From Acidobacteriota bacterium (GTDB lineage: Bacteria; Acidobacteriota; Terriglobia; Terriglobales; Acidobacteriaceae), in assembly GCA_021780095.1 (NCBI GenBank), contig JAJXZK010000334.1, positions 1-64,000 on the forward strand: a DNA stretch of 64,000 nucleotides, read 5' to 3'. The notes below the pieces were generated by a model. That model was not told the DNA's origin. It saw only the letters and a program-made list of their open reading frames with translations, and searched no databases. This document shows positions 29,739-39,307 of the stretch, piece after piece (positions within the stretch are counted from its first letter, which is position 1; each line of letters begins with the position of its first letter). The position numbers and the translations under genes are program-made.

Positions 29739-31628
29739 CTATCCCGCTGAGGTTTCCGGGAGCTCGATGGGCGCGGCGGATGGAGCAAAACCCACCGACT
29801 TGAGCTTGCGGCGATAGATTGCTTCTCCGGTGGAGACGTAGAGGGTTTGCAAGTCGGCGCCGCCAAAACAGATTCCAACTAACTGTTGCCCGGCGAGGGG
29901 CAGAATAGCGCGGACGCGTCCATTGCGATCGAAGACCTGCACTCCCATTCGGGTGGCCGTGTAGGCATATCCATCGCGATCCATGGAGACCTGGGTTACG
30001 CCGCTGTCGTCAGCGGTATCGGGAACGTGGAACCAGTAATATGGTTCGCCAAGCTGCAACTCGCCGCTGGGCTGCACACGATAGCTGTAGCCGTGGTGAC
30101 CCTTGCTCTCCGCAGCGCAAAGCCACAATCCATCCGGAGAAAGAGAAATTCCAGTGGGGCCGTTGAGACCCTCGGCAACGACGATTTTTTCGCCATGGGG
30201 ACGGATGAGCCAGATTTTGCCGGAATATGAAGCAGCGTCATTTGGTTCCGTCACGTAGATGTTTCCCGCGTGCGTCACAGTGAGTCGGGCGCCGTGGATT
30301 CCCTCGGCGATGACAGCGGCATGACCCTGTTCATTCAACGCGACAATTCTTGCCTTAGCAGTTTCCGCAACGTACAGGCGTCCGTCGGGACCAAAGGCGA
30401 TTCCGTTATTCCCGGCGCTGACTGTTGCAAGATGCTCCGTGGAACCATTGGCGTGGATGCGGTCGATGCTGCCGCTGGAAGGATTCTGCACATAGACTCG
30501 CCCTGAGGCATCACTCGCAAGCGCCGCAGCGGTGGATTGCTCGTTCAGGACGGACGTGCTGCGATAGATGGGCAGGTTAGAGGCTTGGGTCGCTGGAGAG
30601 GCGGCGACAGTCAACGCAGGCTCCCAGTTTTCCTGCGGCTGCAAGATGGTTCGCAGCATGGAGTTTTGGCTAGTTCCCGATTCGATCGGCTTGGGCCAGT
30701 CTTTCCACAACCAACGCATCACGTCGGGAAGGATCGATTCGCCGTGACTGCCTTCGTGTCCGAGGACGCCCCAGGAATGATTGACTTCATACCCGGAGAA
30801 TGTCAGAGCGCGCTCCATCTCCTGATTGCTCATCCACCAGTCGCCAAATTCCAGGCCGCCGGGCCAGCCGTCGCGGCTGCCATCCTGCAGAAACACCCGC
30901 AGTGGTTTGGGGTCGGTCTTTCGGACGAGGACCGGGTAGCGATCGCCGCCGCGCATGCCGACGTAGGTGCCGATCATACTGTAGATACGGCGAAAGGCGC
31001 CGGGACGCTGCCAGGCGACGGTGAAGGAACCGATGCCGCCGGTGCTGCCTCCCATGATGCCGCGATCGTTGGGGTCGGTGGAGAGACGAATGGGCAGGCC
31101 GTCCGGAGTTTTCTGCTGCTCGACGGCGGGCAGAAGTTCCTGCAGGATGAAATCCGCTAAAACATCGGAGAGACTGTCGAACTCGAAACTGCGATTGAAG
31201 CGGGGATTGTGCGGCGGGACGGAGGAAGGGACGTCTCCCGAATGCAGCCCGATGGCGATGATGACGGGCAGGTCTTTTCGGTGAATCAGGTTATCGAAGA
31301 CGATGGGCTGGGTGCGCATCAGATGGTCCAAGGCGACCAGGACACATGCGGGTCGAGCGGCGGTGTATTGCGCCGGAACGTAGACGTCGATCGTGCGTTG
31401 GGTGCCGGGAAAGAATTTCGACTGGTCCTTCGATTGATCGAGGGAGAAGCTGAAGACTTTGCCAACGGGAACGTTCGGCTGGCGTTTGGAATCGGGTCCG
31501 AGGGGATAGTCTTGCAGCGGCGGTGGTTCGGGTGGATTTTGCGGAGTTGCCGCGGAAGCCGATGGATTCGCCCATGCGGTGGTGACGCCAGTTGCGGCCG
31601 CAGACTTCAAAAAATCTCTTCGCTTCAC
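29739..31628 (-). CDS. Tat-exported fusion of esterase domain and SMP-30/gluconolactonase-like beta-propeller
   Basis: A 629-residue exported protein starting at GTG with a twin-arginine leader (KRRDFLKSAAATG). GAGGAG lies 9 bases upstream of the GTG, which rules out longer forms. Residues about 50-330 are an enterochelin-esterase-like alpha/beta hydrolase with nucleophile Ser in GIMGGSTGGIGS and a probable catalytic His in GHEGSHGESILP. Residues about 370-620 are an NHL/SMP-30-type propeller with repeated GNNGIAFGPDGRLYV, GPTGISLSPDGLWL and SMDRDGYAYT blades. It probably hydrolyses a sugar ester or lactone in the periplasm; the substrate is unknown. Confidence 0.8.
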   Translation of the reverse strand: MKRRDFLKSAAATGVTTAWANPSASAATPQNPPEPPPLQDYPLGPDSKRQPNVPVGKVFSFSLDQSKDQSKFFPGTQRTIDVYVPAQYTAARPACVLVALDHLMRTQPIVFDNLIHRKDLPVIIAIGLHSGDVPSSVPPHNPRFNRSFEFDSLSDVLADFILQELLPAVEQQKTPDGLPIRLSTDPNDRGIMGGSTGGIGSFTVAWQRPGAFRRIYSMIGTYVGMRGGDRYPVLVRKTDPKPLRVFLQDGSRDGWPGGLEFGDWWMSNQEMERALTFSGYEVNHSWGVLGHEGSHGESILPDVMRWLWKDWPKPIESGTSQNSMLRTILQPQENWEPALTVAASPATQASNLPIYRSTSVLNEQSTAAALASDASGRVYVQNPSSGSIDRIHANGSTEHLATVSAGNNGIAFGPDGRLYVAETAKARIVALNEQGHAAVIAEGIHGARLTVTHAGNIYVTEPNDAASYSGKIWLIRPHGEKIVVAEGLNGPTGISLSPDGLWLCAAESKGHHGYSYRVQPSGELQLGEPYYWFHVPDTADDSGVTQVSMDRDGYAYTATRMGVQVFDRNGRVRAILPLAGQQLVGICFGGADLQTLYVSTGEAIYRRKLKSVGFAPSAAPIELPETSAG

Positions 31629-31717
31629 AGATACCGGCTCCTCAGAAAAAGAATCGCAAAATTCCACCCAGTATAAGCTGCCAAAATCTTCGTTCGACAA
31701 GATTAGGCCGCACAAGC

Positions 31718-31746
31718 AAAAGGCGTAGCCAGGGGCCACGCCTTTT
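31718..31746 (-). terminator. Intrinsic terminator after rho
   Basis: AAAAGGCGT pairs perfectly with ACGCCTTTT, and inner GCC/GGC around an AGG loop extends the stem. Because the arms end in A4/T4, the hairpin has a U-run on either strand. It sits 19 bp past the rho stop codon and before the esterase gene. Confidence 0.7.
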
Positions 31747-31764
31747 ACGCGAAGATGAAATTGT

Positions 31765-33015
31765 CTACAGTGCGTTCATGTTTTGCAGGAATTCTGAATT
31801 GTTACGCGCTTTGCCGAGCTTATCGACCAGCAACTCCATGGCTTCCACCGGGGAAAGCGGGTTCAGGACTTTGCGGACGAGCCAGGTACGCTGCAATTCA
31901 TCCTTGGGGATGAGCAGTTCTTCCTTACGGGTTCCGGAGCGCTGAATATCGATGGCAGGGAACACACGCTTGTCGACCAGCTTGCGGTCGAGAATGACTT
32001 CCATGTTGCCGGTGCCCTTGAACTCTTCAAAGATCACTTCATCCATGCGGGAGCCGGTGTCGACGAGGGCGGTGGCGATGATGGTGAGCGAGCCGCCTTC
32101 TTCAATATTCCGGGCAGCGCCGAAAAAGCGCTTTGGCCGCTGTAACGCATTGGAGTCAACGCCGCCAGAGAGTACCTTGCCGGAAGGCGGGACGATGGTG
32201 TTGTAGGCGCGCGCCAGGCGGGTGATGGAGTCGAGCAGGATGACTACGTCGCGTTTGTGTTCGACCAGGCGCTTGGCCTTTTCGATCACCATTTCGGCGA
32301 CTTGCACGTGGCGCACGGCGGGCTCATCGAAGGTGGAGCTGATCACCTCACCCTTGACTGACCGCTGCATGTCGGTGACTTCTTCCGGGCGCTCGTCGAT
32401 CAGCAGGACAATCAGAACAACTTCAGGATGATTGGTGGTGATGGAGTTGGCGATGGACTGCAGCAGCATGGTCTTGCCGGTGCGGGGCGGAGCGACGATC
32501 AGGCCGCGCTGGCCTTTGCCGACCGGCGTCAACAGATCCATGACGCGACCGCTGATGCTTTCGCGCACGGTTTCCATCTTGATGCGTTCCTGCGCGTAGA
32601 GCGGCGTCAGGTTATCGAACAGGATCTTATTGCGGGTCTCTTCCGGAGATTCGAAATTGATGGCCTCAATCTTGACCAGGGCGAAATATTTTTCGCCTTC
32701 ATGGGGCGGCCGGACGTTGCCGCTGATGGTGTCGCCGGTCTTCAGGTCGAACTTGCGAATCTGCGACGGAGAGACATAGATGTCATCGGGGCCGGGCAGG
32801 TAGTTGTAGTCAGGGGAGCGGAGAAAGCCGTAGCCGTCGGGCAGAATTTCAAGCACGCCTTCGGCGAAGATGTGACCTTCTTTTTCACTCTGCGCCTGCA
32901 GGATCTTGAAGATCAGGTCTTGCTTGCGCAGTCCGCTGGCTCCAGGTATTTCAAGGGAACGCGCGATGCGCGTCAGTTCGGTTATGTTTTTTTCTTTTAG
33001 TTCTGCAATCGTCAT
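31765..33015 (-). CDS. rho: Transcription termination factor Rho
   Basis: A 416-residue hexameric RNA helicase. Residues 1-48 form the Rho N-terminal domain ([18 protein letters not shown]). Residues 50-125 form the CSD-like RNA-binding domain ([24 protein letters not shown]). The motor domain has Walker [11 protein letters not shown] and Walker [16 protein letters not shown], plus the Q/R-loops. The length matches the E. coli protein (419). It lies between rpoZ and the esterase gene, with its own terminator downstream. Confidence 0.97.
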   Translation of the reverse strand: MTIAELKEKNITELTRIARSLEIPGASGLRKQDLIFKILQAQSEKEGHIFAEGVLEILPDGYGFLRSPDYNYLPGPDDIYVSPSQIRKFDLKTGDTISGNVRPPHEGEKYFALVKIEAINFESPEETRNKILFDNLTPLYAQERIKMETVRESISGRVMDLLTPVGKGQRGLIVAPPRTGKTMLLQSIANSITTNHPEVVLIVLLIDERPEEVTDMQRSVKGEVISSTFDEPAVRHVQVAEMVIEKAKRLVEHKRDVVILLDSITRLARAYNTIVPPSGKVLSGGVDSNALQRPKRFFGAARNIEEGGSLTIIATALVDTGSRMDEVIFEEFKGTGNMEVILDRKLVDKRVFPAIDIQRSGTRKEELLIPKDELQRTWLVRKVLNPLSPVEAMELLVDKLGKARNNSEFLQNMNAL

Positions 33016-33144
33016 AAATGTTTTTTAGTGGATTTCCGGATGATTTTGATTGGGGAATGCAACGGGAAGCGCTACGGATAGGAAGTGGTAGTGGTTAGGA
33101 GGAAAAAATAAATGAAGGCGGGCCGTGGGGGAACGGCACGCAGC

Positions 33145-33363
33145 TTACGCTGCGCGACGTTCCTGCTTACGAACCTGCTCAACGGGAACAGCACTTTCGC
33201 CCAAAGGATTTGAGTGATGAAAGCGAATCAACACATCGTTCATCGTGTCCTGCAGACGGGTGGTTGGCTTGTGTAATTTGCGAGCCGCTTTGGAAGCGAG
33301 CTGACACAGCTCGTAGCGATTTCGAACATAAGTCAAAGCGCCAAATATTAGTTGGGAGCGCAT
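33145..33363 (-). CDS. rpoZ: DNA-directed RNA polymerase omega subunit (divergent form)
   Basis: A 72-residue protein beginning MRSQLIFGALTYVRNRYELCQLASKAARKL, matching the Rpb6/omega pattern in which NRYELCxLASKxARKL forms the conserved helix that clamps the beta-prime C-terminus. The C-terminal half (LQDTMNDVLIRFHHSNP) is lineage-like rather than proteobacterial. GGAGAGG lies about 12 bases upstream of the ATG. It lies directly upstream of rho (129 bp), both reading leftward. Assignment is by motif resemblance only. Confidence 0.68.
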   Translation of the reverse strand: MRSQLIFGALTYVRNRYELCQLASKAARKLHKPTTRLQDTMNDVLIRFHHSNPLGESAVPVEQVRKQERRAA

Positions 33364-33900
33364 AATTTTTTAATACCTCTCCTGGATCAGTAATGGCCGT
33401 CAAAACCTTCTACTTCGGGGCACGAGAAGTGTTGAGCCGGGCCGGCCAACTTTGTTACCTAGTTAGACGCACGAAGCACACCTGTCGATGGACGGAAAAA
33501 TTGGAAATCTTAGTCAAATTCGTTTGATGAGATCCACAACCGACTTCTTTACAGGGGTTTGCTGGAGCGTTCGTTCTTGCGGATACTGGCAACTCACGAA
33601 GTGAAGATCGTCGCCGACTCACTCCCGTAGACGGTCAGGACGGATGCCGCCAAATGGCGTTTTCCTATCTTGGAAGTCCTTGACTGGACGGGATTTCCCG
33701 TGGGGGTATGGCACTTGTCGTAGCGACGAACGCCCACTGGTGGAGCTCGACAACTCCTAAGAATAACTTTCCGAATAATCCCCAGTCAACACAAATTTAC
33801 CATTTGTCTACACATTTCCAGCACGAGAGAACTGAGGGGGAACCTTGGGCGATACATCGCACTCGCAGACCACTTGCCTAAGCAGCACAAACTAAACCCG
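33364..33900. other. Intergenic region between comM and rpoZ
   Basis: About 537 bp without a convincing gene; any transcript leaving comM on the minus strand runs through it into rpoZ. It is more AT-rich than its surroundings in places. Visible structures are an ACAAAT/ATTTGT inverted repeat at 33791-33807 and a small hairpin CGCC-AAAT-GGCG plus TTTT at 33648-33663 on the plus strand. A long rpoZ leader or a small RNA is possible, but I recognise no known RNA family. Confidence 0.4.
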
Positions 33901-35460
33901 CTAAGACCAATAGCTGCGATCAAGAGTGCGGTATTGAATGGCTTCCGCCAGGTGTTTCACCGCCAAATCGGGCTCACCTTCGATGTCGGCGATGGTGCGC
34001 GCGACTTTCAGGATGCGATCGTGGGCCCGCGCAGTGAGGCCCTGCTGCTGCATGGCTCGTTCCAGCAGGCGTTCGGCGTCGGGGGGAAGACCGCAATAGG
34101 TTCGGATCTGGCGGGTGCCCATCTGAGCATTACAGAAAACGCGCTCTTTCGCTTCGGTGAAGCGGGTGGCCTGACGCTCGCGGGCGGCCAATACCCGGGC
34201 GCGAATCTCGGCGGAGCCTTCGGCAGCAGAGCCACCCCGGAGTTCCTTATATTGGACGGCGGGCACCTCGATATGGATGTCGATGCGGTCGAGCAAGGGT
34301 CCGGAAACTTTGGACACGTAGCGTTGAATCATGGGCGGCGTGCACATACATTGCCGGGATTTGTCGTTGAAATATCCGCATGGGCACGGGTTCATGGCCG
34401 CCGCCAACATGAAGCGTGCCGGAAAGCTGAGCGACATGGAGGCGCGGGCAATCGTGACGTGGCCATCTTCCAGAGGCTGACGAAGAACTTCCAGAACATT
34501 GCGCGGAAACTCCGGCAGTTCATCCAGGAAGAGCAGGCCGTTGTGGGCGAGCGAGACCTCGCCGGGACGCGGGATGGCGCCGCCGCCGATGAGGCCGGCA
34601 TCGGAAACGGTGTGGTGCGGGGAGCGGAACGGCCGCTGGGTGACCAGGCCGGTTTCAGAATTCAACACGCCGGCGACGGAGTGGATTTTGGTGGTTTCCA
34701 GAGCTTCCTCAAAGTTGAGTGGCGCCAGAATTCCCGGCAGGCGCTTGGCCAGCATGGTTTTGCCGGAACCCGGGGGCCCGATCATCAAGATATTGTGACC
34801 GCCGGCCGCAGCCACTTCCAAGGCGCGCTTGGCGGTTTGCTGGCCGCGAACGTCGCTGAAGTCGAAGGGAAAATGTTCCATCTCCCCGAGCAGATCACGG
34901 GTAGCGACGCGAATGGGCTGGGCTTGTATGCCACCGTTGGCGGCGGAATTCAACAACTCGCGCACTTCCAGCAGGGAGTTGACGCCATAGACATCGACGC
35001 CCTCCACGACAGCGGCTTCGCGGGCGTTGGCTGCGGGGATGAGAAGGTTGCGAATGCCGCGTTCGCGCGCTGCAATCGCGATGGGCAGCATCCCTTGCAC
35101 CGGACGCAGGCTGCCATCGAGGCCGAGCTCACCCACCAGAAGAAAATTACTGAGATCGCGCAACTGCAGACTGCCATACGCGCCCAGGATGCCGATGGCC
35201 ATGGGAAGGTCGAAGCCGGAGCCTTCCTTCTTGAGATCGGCGGGAGCCAGATTGATGGTGATGGTGGTGGGGGGGACGTCGAAACCGGAGTTTTTGATGG
35301 CGGCGCGGACCCGATCGCGGCTTTCGCGCACGGCGGCGTCGGGCAGGCCCACGGTATGGAAGCGGTCTTCGGTCGTCTTGATGCCGGAGAAATCCACCTC
35401 CACATCAATGATGTTGGCGTGGATGCCGTACACGGCGGCGCTAAAAGATTTGAAAAGCAT
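33901..35460 (-). CDS. comM: YifB/ComM-family Mg-chelatase-like AAA+ ATPase
   Basis: A 519-residue protein. An N-terminal Lon-like domain ([25 protein letters not shown]...) is followed by an AAA+ core with Walker [19 protein letters not shown] and Walker [13 protein letters not shown]-terminal Mg-chelatase subunit region includes the Cys-rich [14 protein letters not shown]. ComM is a branch-migration helicase promoting integration of transformed DNA. The length is normal for the family (about 500). It is divergent from sdaA across 169 bp. Confidence 0.92.
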   Translation of the reverse strand: MLFKSFSAAVYGIHANIIDVEVDFSGIKTTEDRFHTVGLPDAAVRESRDRVRAAIKNSGFDVPPTTITINLAPADLKKEGSGFDLPMAIGILGAYGSLQLRDLSNFLLVGELGLDGSLRPVQGMLPIAIAARERGIRNLLIPAANAREAAVVEGVDVYGVNSLLEVRELLNSAANGGIQAQPIRVATRDLLGEMEHFPFDFSDVRGQQTAKRALEVAAAGGHNILMIGPPGSGKTMLAKRLPGILAPLNFEEALETTKIHSVAGVLNSETGLVTQRPFRSPHHTVSDAGLIGGGAIPRPGEVSLAHNGLLFLDELPEFPRNVLEVLRQPLEDGHVTIARASMSLSFPARFMLAAAMNPCPCGYFNDKSRQCMCTPPMIQRYVSKVSGPLLDRIDIHIEVPAVQYKELRGGSAAEGSAEIRARVLAARERQATRFTEAKERVFCNAQMGTRQIRTYCGLPPDAERLLERAMQQQGLTARAHDRILKVARTIADIEGEPDLAVKHLAEAIQYRTLDRSYWS

Positions 35461-35629
35461 CGTGGGGGAGTTCCGTCCTCGATGGTACTACTGCGGAGAA
35501 GATTTTGAATGTGCCAGCGCGCAACATGCCATTACCGGCGGATGGACCGAGGTGGACGGCGTAGCCTTCGGCGCAGCCGATGTCGCGCCTGTGCCGGTAT
35601 GCTGAGAGTGCTGCGCGCGAGTCTCCAGC

Positions 35630-36991
35630 ATGATGACGAGTCTATTTGATTTATTCAAGATCGGGATTGGACCCTCCAGTTCGCACACGGTTGGCCCGAT
35701 GCGGGCCGCGCGTCGATTTGTGCTCGAACTGGAGAATGCGGGGCTGCTGCAAGAGACGGCGCGCGTTACGGTGGAGCTGTACGGGTCGCTGGCGTTGACG
35801 GGTCACGGTCACGGCACGGATCGCGCGATTTTGCTGGGCCTGCTGGGCGAACAGCCGGACAAGGTAGATCCGGCGGCCATCGACGGAATCGTACAAGGGA
35901 TTCGCGATGCACATGCGTTGCGAGTGCTTGGCAAGCATGTTGTTGCGTTCGATGAAGCCGATGACCTGGTGTGGCGCCGCGCCGAAGCGCTGGCAGCCCA
36001 TCCCAACGGAATGCGATACACGGCGTCCGACGAGAGCGGTGCGATATTGCGACAGCAGATCTTCTACTCCGTCGGTGGGGGATTTATTCGCGCCGAAGGC
36101 GAAGAGATCGAGACAGGTGAATCTGCGAACATCCCCTATTCATTCCGAAGCGCGGCGGAGTTGATGGAGATCGCGGAACGAAATCGGCTATCGATTTGGG
36201 AGTTGATTCTGGCAAATGAGTCTGTTACACGCAGCGAGGCGGAAGTTCGGGCCGGCATTCGTACGATCTGGAAGACGATGCAGCAGTGCGCCGAGCGCGG
36301 CCTGACGACGGAGGGCACGCTGCCCGGCGGATTGAGTGTTCGTCGCCGAGCGCCGGAGATGCGCGCCAAGCTGCTGCGGAAACAGTCCGGCGATCCGCTC
36401 GCGCCGATGGATTGGCTGACGCTCTACGCCATCGCTGTGAACGAAGAAAATGCCGCGGGCGGACGCGTGGTGACTGCGCCAACGAATGGCGCTGCCGGGG
36501 TGATTCCGGCGGTGGCGCATTACTATCGCAACTTTGTTCCCAATGCGGAGGAGGATGGGGTTGTGCGCTACTTTTTGACTGCGGCGGCCATCGGGATTTT
36601 GTACAAGGAGAACGCATCCATCTCCGGCGCGGAGGTGGGATGCCAGGGCGAAGTAGGTGTTGCTTGTTCGATGGCGGCGGGCGGGTTAGTGGCGGCGATG
36701 GAAGGAAGCAATGAGGAAGTGGAGCATGCCGCTGAAATTGCCATGGAACATAATCTCGGCATGACCTGCGATCCGATTGGCGGGCTGGTGCAGATTCCCT
36801 GCATCGAACGCAATGCCATGGGGGCGGTGAAGGCGGTGAATGCGTGCCGCATTTCCATGAACGAAACCGGGACACACAAAATTTCTCTCGATCAGATTAT
36901 CGAGACGATGTACCGCACCGGTCTCGACATGCAGAGCCGCTACAAGGAAACTTCCCAGGCGGGATTGGCGCTGAATATTATTGAGTGCTGA
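35630..36991 (+). CDS. sdaA: L-serine ammonia-lyase (iron-sulfur type, single chain)
   Basis: A 453-residue enzyme converting L-serine to pyruvate and ammonia. The N-terminal beta-domain starts [24 protein letters not shown]. The C-terminal alpha-domain holds the Fe-S cysteines: [35 protein letters not shown] and the final [19 protein letters not shown] is also family-specific. ATG 35630 is followed directly by a second ATG, and either could be used. It links serine breakdown to central metabolism, and complements glycine cleavage (one-carbon/serine exchange) elsewhere in the window. Confidence 0.95.
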   Translation: MMTSLFDLFKIGIGPSSSHTVGPMRAARRFVLELENAGLLQETARVTVELYGSLALTGHGHGTDRAILLGLLGEQPDKVDPAAIDGIVQGIRDAHALRVLGKHVVAFDEADDLVWRRAEALAAHPNGMRYTASDESGAILRQQIFYSVGGGFIRAEGEEIETGESANIPYSFRSAAELMEIAERNRLSIWELILANESVTRSEAEVRAGIRTIWKTMQQCAERGLTTEGTLPGGLSVRRRAPEMRAKLLRKQSGDPLAPMDWLTLYAIAVNEENAAGGRVVTAPTNGAAGVIPAVAHYYRNFVPNAEEDGVVRYFLTAAAIGILYKENASISGAEVGCQGEVGVACSMAAGGLVAAMEGSNEEVEHAAEIAMEHNLGMTCDPIGGLVQIPCIERNAMGAVKAVNACRISMNETGTHKISLDQIIETMYRTGLDMQSRYKETSQAGLALNIIEC

Positions 36992-37045
36992 ACAGCGAGC
37001 AAGGGAGCCGGAGAATTTTCCGAGCGTGGGGATCTGGGCCTGAGC

Positions 37046-37828
37046 TTACGCCAACTTTCCGTAGGTGACCACGCAGTCGTACTCCATCTGTACATGACCG
37101 TCTTTCTGGCATCGTGAAAATAGTTCTTTGATCCGGCGCAGCATGGCGGGGTAGCGGGGATGATCCGGTTGCGGCATGTAGGAAGAAGAAAGAATGCGTC
37201 CTACCATTTCCTCCAGGCCGAACACCTGCTGGTTGTGGAAATACGTCTGATGCATGAGCGCCGGCGCAAAAAATTCCGCCAGCGCGTTGTTGTCGATATA
37301 CCGGCCGCGTACCTGCTGATAATCAACCCCAAAATCGCAGAGGAGGCGTTCGTAGCCGTCGTGGAAGACGTCGCCGGCGTAGCGGCGATTATTGTAGACG
37401 ATGGCGCACCACCCCTCAGTCCGTAGAATGCGGACGAATTCTGCCCGGGCGCGGGAAAGTTGGAACCAATGCAGCGCCTGGCCGACAGTCACAAAGTCGG
37501 CACAATGTTCGGGCAGGGTTGTGGCCTCGGCGGAGCCGTCGATACATGTCAGTTTGGGATATGGTGAGCGCAGCTCCTCGCACACGGACCGCATTGCGCG
37601 GTTAGGCTCGACCGCCAGGACAGCATTGCCATTCGCAAGAAACAGTTCAGCCAGTAATCCCGTGCCTGCTCCAATGTCGGCAATGACGGAGGCGGCAGTG
37701 AGACCACAATGCTTCTGAAGCAGATGAAGCACCGCGATCGGATACTGCGGACGAAATTTGCGATATGCACCGACGCGATTGGTAAATCGCTCGATTGAGT
37801 CTGCGCTGTCGCCGCCTGACAAAGCCAT
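37046..37828 (-). CDS. Class I SAM-dependent methyltransferase (UbiE/Methyltransf_11 type)
   Basis: A 260-residue methyltransferase. The leading RFTNRVGAYRKFRPQYP is a motif of a common small-molecule methyltransferase group. Motif I is VIADIGAGTGLLAELFL, and the acidic loop is VEPNRAM. ADFVTVGQALHWF is the usual post-motif II. ATG 37828 has GCGGAG 9 bases upstream and is preferred to one eight codons earlier. It lies 54 bp from the next minus-strand gene and converges with sdaA. Substrate unknown. Confidence 0.8.
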   Translation of the reverse strand: MALSGGDSADSIERFTNRVGAYRKFRPQYPIAVLHLLQKHCGLTAASVIADIGAGTGLLAELFLANGNAVLAVEPNRAMRSVCEELRSPYPKLTCIDGSAEATTLPEHCADFVTVGQALHWFQLSRARAEFVRILRTEGWCAIVYNNRRYAGDVFHDGYERLLCDFGVDYQQVRGRYIDNNALAEFFAPALMHQTYFHNQQVFGLEEMVGRILSSSYMPQPDHPRYPAMLRRIKELFSRCQKDGHVQMEYDCVVTYGKLA

Positions 37829-37882
37829 GGAAGAAGTCTCCGCTTTCAACATCGATGATCGCCGATGAGCATCATCTTAAAG

Positions 37883-39208
37883 TTAAAACGGCCGCAGACG
37901 AACAAAGATATTTACTCCGGCCGGGTCCGATCCATAGATTGGTCGCAGCGGGGCACCGACGCCGTACACGCTGAACTGCGATCCGACTGCCGACGCCAAA
38001 TGGGGCAGAAGTTGAAAATCGCGATCATAGCCAAAGGTATACGCCTGCACGTGCGTCAATGGAGATTCTGTAAAGCCGGGCGGCAAGGGATTTTCGCCGA
38101 TCAGGAGTGCGTTCGATCGTCCGGCATTTTCCATGCGGGTCCACACGTAGTTCCGTCGCAAGAACTGCAGCGTTGCTTCCAGGAGATAGCTATTTTCTTT
38201 TCCATTATCCGGAGTGGAGCGGGTGCGCCCCCAAACAACTGTGCCGGCGAGGTTGCCGGTTTTGAAGGGCCGGTTGTACATGACCGAAGCCGTGGTGCGG
38301 GCCTGACTTTCGTTGGGAAATAATTGTTCCGGACTTGTCAGCCGGCCATAGGAGTATTGCGCGCTCCAGTTCTGATCCGGCTGGACGGTCAAGCGCGTCG
38401 ACCATGAATCGATCGCGCCCTGATCGATATTCCAGCGAAATTCATCTGGCTCGCGGCCGTGAAATCCGCTGGCCTCAATGCGCGCGACTTTGTACGTGAC
38501 ACCCACGGTCGCTACATCGTCGGAAATATGGGTCGAGTCTTCCTGATGATGACCCAGGGCGCCGACAGGATTTTCCAGCGCGGAGGCGCGATGCGGATAT
38601 GCCGTCGGGCCCAACGCCGGATCACCCATGGGAGCGAAGTAGAACGACAGCAGAGTCTGCTTGCTCAGATGCAAATCGTAGAGAGCCGCCAGCTCCATGA
38701 AGAAATCGTGGGGGTGCTGGCCATCTGCAATGGGGACACCGAACGCGGTTTCACCTTGCTGGAACAGAAGCGGATAGCGTCGGTCAGTAATGGTGGCTGG
38801 TTCCAAACTGAACATCGCGCGGACGGTGAGTTGTCCCGGACCGAGGCTACGTTCGGCCATGGGCATAAACCAATTTGTCGAGAAGAATTTGTCGCCGCCG
38901 CGCGGGCTGGACTGCTGTTCGTCGGTAATGAAGACGTTGGCGTGGAACATCAACATCCATGGTCCATGTGCGGTCATCATCATGGGCATGGGCGTGGAAT
39001 TTGGCTCGGCGCTGGTTCCGGAGGTGGCGTGGTGCAGAATTTCTTCAATGAAGGTGCGCGACTCCATGGATTGCATCGGCATGCTGCCGGCTGGAGACAT
39101 GGGCTGCATTGAATGTTGCGAAGGCCGAGGCGATGCCATGGAATCTTGCGCGAAGGTGCGCCACGGGCCCAGCAACAAGAGCAGCGCGAGGGGGACAAGT
39201 TTTCTCAT
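37883..39208 (-). CDS. Met/His-rich exported protein with outer-membrane beta-barrel character
   Basis: A 441-residue protein with a signal peptide (LVPLALLLLLGPWRTFAQ). The mature N-terminus is strikingly rich in Met and His (SMQPMSPAGSMPMQSMES; STPMPMMMTAHGPWMLMFH). About 330 residues of alternating aromatic strands follow, ending in FVRLRPF, whose terminal Phe is typical of barrel proteins. Met clusters often bind Cu(I) or Ag(I), so metal handling is a reasonable inference but unproven. The upstream neighbour on this strand is the thiolase gene, 99 bp away. Confidence 0.62.
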   Translation of the reverse strand: MRKLVPLALLLLLGPWRTFAQDSMASPRPSQHSMQPMSPAGSMPMQSMESRTFIEEILHHATSGTSAEPNSTPMPMMMTAHGPWMLMFHANVFITDEQQSSPRGGDKFFSTNWFMPMAERSLGPGQLTVRAMFSLEPATITDRRYPLLFQQGETAFGVPIADGQHPHDFFMELAALYDLHLSKQTLLSFYFAPMGDPALGPTAYPHRASALENPVGALGHHQEDSTHISDDVATVGVTYKVARIEASGFHGREPDEFRWNIDQGAIDSWSTRLTVQPDQNWSAQYSYGRLTSPEQLFPNESQARTTASVMYNRPFKTGNLAGTVVWGRTRSTPDNGKENSYLLEATLQFLRRNYVWTRMENAGRSNALLIGENPLPPGFTESPLTHVQAYTFGYDRDFQLLPHLASAVGSQFSVYGVGAPLRPIYGSDPAGVNIFVRLRPF

Positions 39209-39307
39209 TTGACAAAACAGCCAGATAATTCCGAGTCCCAGGCATCGAGCTTTTGCATGGGGACCTATCCGTAGATTCGAATTGCCGTGACAAGATTCAT
39301 GTCCGCG

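Noticed and set aside
33112..33213. 33-codon plus-strand frame with a perfect AGGAGG and 9-base spacing
   Set aside because: It lies antisense to the end of rpoZ, and the AGGAGG-A/T stretch is better explained as the complement of a U-rich tract after rpoZ hairpins (GCCGT/ACGGC at 33122-33137).
33874..35508. 544-codon open frame on the plus strand
   Set aside because: It is the exact antisense of comM, whose protein has Walker motifs and family Cys clusters; the plus-strand product has no recognisable features.
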